This document shows, in pieces, positions 25,792 to 26,996 of a stretch of 26,996 nucleotides of DNA. Under the pieces are notes generated by a model, which worked only from the letters and a program-made list of their open reading frames with translations, did no database searches and was not told the DNA's origin. This stretch comes from an uncultured Collinsella sp. (lineage in GTDB: Bacteria; Actinomycetota; Coriobacteriia; Coriobacteriales; Coriobacteriaceae), in contig CAAEUX010000060.1 of NCBI GenBank assembly GCA_900759335.1, forward strand, positions 1 to 26,996, written 5' to 3'. The translations under genes and the position numbers were made by a program. Numbering within the stretch: the stretch's first letter is position 1; every line of letters begins with the position of its first letter.

Positions 25792-25832
25792 GGTTTTGGC
25801 ATTTTGCTGGCCTGGCGCAATCCTGTCCGCTT

Positions 25833-25874
25833 GAGCCTCCCGAAAGCCTCGCTGCTTTCGGGAGGCTCTCGTTT
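25833..25874 (+). terminator. Strong hairpin terminator after the YitT-family gene
   Basis: A 15-bp perfect stem (25833-25847 with 25854-25868) has a 6-nt loop and is followed by tcgTTT. The stem is very stable although the T run is short. Confidence 0.8.
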
Positions 25875-25876
25875 GC

Positions 25877-25919
25877 CCAGATAAAACCTACCAAAATGAA
25901 GCTGTCGCTTTTTGGTAGG
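25877..25919 (+). repeat. Dispersed intergenic repeat, copy upstream of the second GntR gene
   Basis: The first 21 bases match 23741-23761 exactly. The second half is diverged (gaagctgtcgc in place of aaacctgtccc) but keeps ttttggtaggg, so the arms cctaccaaaa and ttttggtagg pair perfectly. Confidence 0.75.
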
Positions 25920-25960
25920 GAGGGTGTATCGTTTTATCAATATGAGGTAACATGAAACTA

Positions 25961-25974
25961 GACGTTATATACGT
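25961..25974. promoter_or_regulatory. Near-palindromic acgttatatacgt site upstream of the second GntR gene
   Basis: The sequence acgttata at 25962-25969 is followed by tacgt, forming a near palindrome about 40 bp before the ATG. The same 8-mer occurs at 19818 and inverted at 18541. This is a candidate autoregulatory operator for the GntR protein at 26012. Confidence 0.4.
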
Positions 25975-26011
25975 ATTAGCTATTTCGATATTCCGATAAG
26001 AGTGATTAGAT

Positions 26012-26731
26012 ATGCCTGCGCCCAAAAATGCACCGCTTTACCAGCAGATTTACGACGAAATCAAGGACGCGATCGAGAAAGGTGTTTATGCACCCAAGGA
26101 GCGTATTCCGTCCGAGCTTGAGCTAGCCGAGCAGTACGACGTGAGCCGCATTACGGTGCGCCGCGCCGTCGAGGAGCTGTGCTCCGATGGCTACCTGGTT
26201 AAGCAGCAGGGCCGTGGCACCTTTGTCTCCACGCCGCACATCAACCGCCAGTTCCACGCTTCGACGCTGCAGACGTTTACCGCGCTGTGTGCCGATAATG
26301 GCATGAAGGCGGGCGCGCATGTGGTCGATCGCCAGATTGTGCCGGCACGTCAAAACGAGATGGAGTTCTTTGGCCTGCAAAAGGACGCGCTGCTGCTGCA
26401 TATTAAGCGCGTGCGTACAGCCGACGGCGAGCCCATCTTTGAGGAGAACATCTTTGTGCCGTTTGACGCCTACCGTGAGCTGTTGACGGCCGATCTTGAG
26501 GACAAGTCGATTTTTGCCGAGGTCGAGCGTGTTGGCGGAACGCCGATTGTCTCGGTTGGCTACCGCACGGTCGAGGCCGTTCGTGCCAATACCGAGCAGG
26601 CGGCCGAGTTGGGCATTGCCCCGCACGATCCACTGCTCAATCTGCGTGCCAGCTTTACCGGTCCCAATGGCGAGCCGGTCCTGATGGGTAAGCAGTACTA
26701 CGTGGGATCGCGCTACGTTATGGTCATGTAA
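26012..26731 (+). CDS. GntR/HutC-family transcriptional regulator 2
   Basis: A 239-residue regulator. The N-terminal GntR winged helix (IPSELELAEQYDVSRITVRR and LVKQQGRGTFV) spans about residues 5-75. A UTRA ligand domain covers about 95-235 (LLLHIKRVRTADGEPIFEEN and LRASFTGPNGEPVLMGKQYY). It is related to, but clearly different from, the regulator at 16309-17031. The ribosome site is weak (gagtga). It likely controls genes in this locus, because its promoter shares an 8-bp element with those of the DMT permease and the PTS operon. The ligand is unknown; a sugar phosphate is usual for the family. Confidence 0.9.
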   Translation: MPAPKNAPLYQQIYDEIKDAIEKGVYAPKERIPSELELAEQYDVSRITVRRAVEELCSDGYLVKQQGRGTFVSTPHINRQFHASTLQTFTALCADNGMKAGAHVVDRQIVPARQNEMEFFGLQKDALLLHIKRVRTADGEPIFEENIFVPFDAYRELLTADLEDKSIFAEVERVGGTPIVSVGYRTVEAVRANTEQAAELGIAPHDPLLNLRASFTGPNGEPVLMGKQYYVGSRYVMVM

Positions 26732-26759
26732 GTTACGCGGTTTTACCAAACCGCGTAAC
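26732..26759 (+). terminator. Hairpin directly after the second GntR gene
   Basis: A 12-bp perfect stem (gttacgcggttt at 26732-26743, aaaccgcgtaac at 26748-26759) has a tacc loop. It begins at the base after the stop codon. There is no T-tract. Confidence 0.55.
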
Positions 26760-26772
26760 GGCTCGACGCTGC

Positions 26773-26870
26773 AAACGCCCCTAAGCGGCAATCTGACGTT
26801 CAATCGTCGGTCGCGTACCGAAGTACGCTTCCCTCCTCTTTCACGTTACCTTGCTCACTTAGGGGCGTTT
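26773..26870. repeat. 98-nt element with 13-bp inverted ends
   Basis: Positions 26773-26785 (aaacgcccctaag) and 26858-26870 (cttaggggcgttt) are perfect inverted repeats followed by one more T. A small inner hairpin (gcgtac at 26813-26818, gtacgc at 26823-26828) lies in the loop. With the hairpin at 26732 it forms a structured 3' region. The last 126 bases of the window show no gene. Confidence 0.65.
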
Positions 26871-26996
26871 TCGCTGACTTATGCTCAACCAGCGACGTTT
26901 CCGCGCTTGTCAAGATAGTCATTGGGTGTTCCTATAGTTTTGTCAACCGTCGGGGCTACTCCCGGTAGGGCACCCGGTCGCGCATCACGGCGTATA

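Noticed and set aside
26871..26996. Possible promoter facing left (ttgaca on the - strand near 26940)
   Set aside because: No -10 box at proper spacing and no - strand gene start were found before the element at 26870.

Overview
The window looks like chromosomal DNA from a gut member of the Coriobacteriia, most likely a Collinsella. The basis is high-GC, G/C-ending codon use, the gene content, and the abundance of long intergenic hairpins and short dispersed repeats. This genus call rests on general resemblance, not on a marker gene. Every gene is on the + strand except one GntR regulator at 16309-17031. No rRNA, tRNA, CRISPR array, transposase or integrase was found.

Left part (1-9749). Two small membrane proteins of unknown function (137-769, 1209-1631) are separated by a 27-bp perfect inverted repeat and a strong terminator. 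Next comes an AT-richer, translationally coupled pair: a nucleotidyltransferase-fold protein and a helix-turn-helix protein, resembling a toxin-antitoxin module. Housekeeping genes follow: RmuC, an ABC exporter half-transporter and endonuclease III. After these come a zinc-ribbon membrane protein and a glutathionylspermidine-synthase-like ATP-grasp protein. The ATP-grasp gene is bracketed by two copies of a 44-bp direct repeat.

Middle part (9750-16287). This holds transcription-repair coupling factor Mfd, a PAP2-family membrane phosphatase, a threonine-aldolase-like PLP enzyme and a GNAT acetyltransferase, several of them ending in clear hairpins.

Right part (16309-26731). This is the most interesting region. 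A GntR/HutC regulator is divergent from a SIS-domain sugar-phosphate enzyme. Then come an EamA/DMT permease, a complete mannose-family PTS (fused EIIAB, EIIC, EIID), a second SIS-domain enzyme, a HAD phosphatase, a YitT-family membrane protein and a second GntR/HutC regulator. A mannose-family PTS with two different SIS enzymes resembles the Gfr system of Salmonella, which imports glucoselysine and fructoselysine and cleaves the 6-phosphates to an amino acid plus glucose-6-phosphate. Both SIS proteins keep a Glu and a His 16 residues apart, next to a shared HGPFE motif, as expected for that deglycase family. The proposed job is uptake and breakdown of Amadori (glycated amino acid) compounds, with the DMT permease a candidate exporter of the freed amino acid. 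The substrate is inferred, not shown. A 12-bp element in the divergent promoter, and an 8-bp element shared by three other promoters, suggest that the two GntR proteins divide control of the locus.
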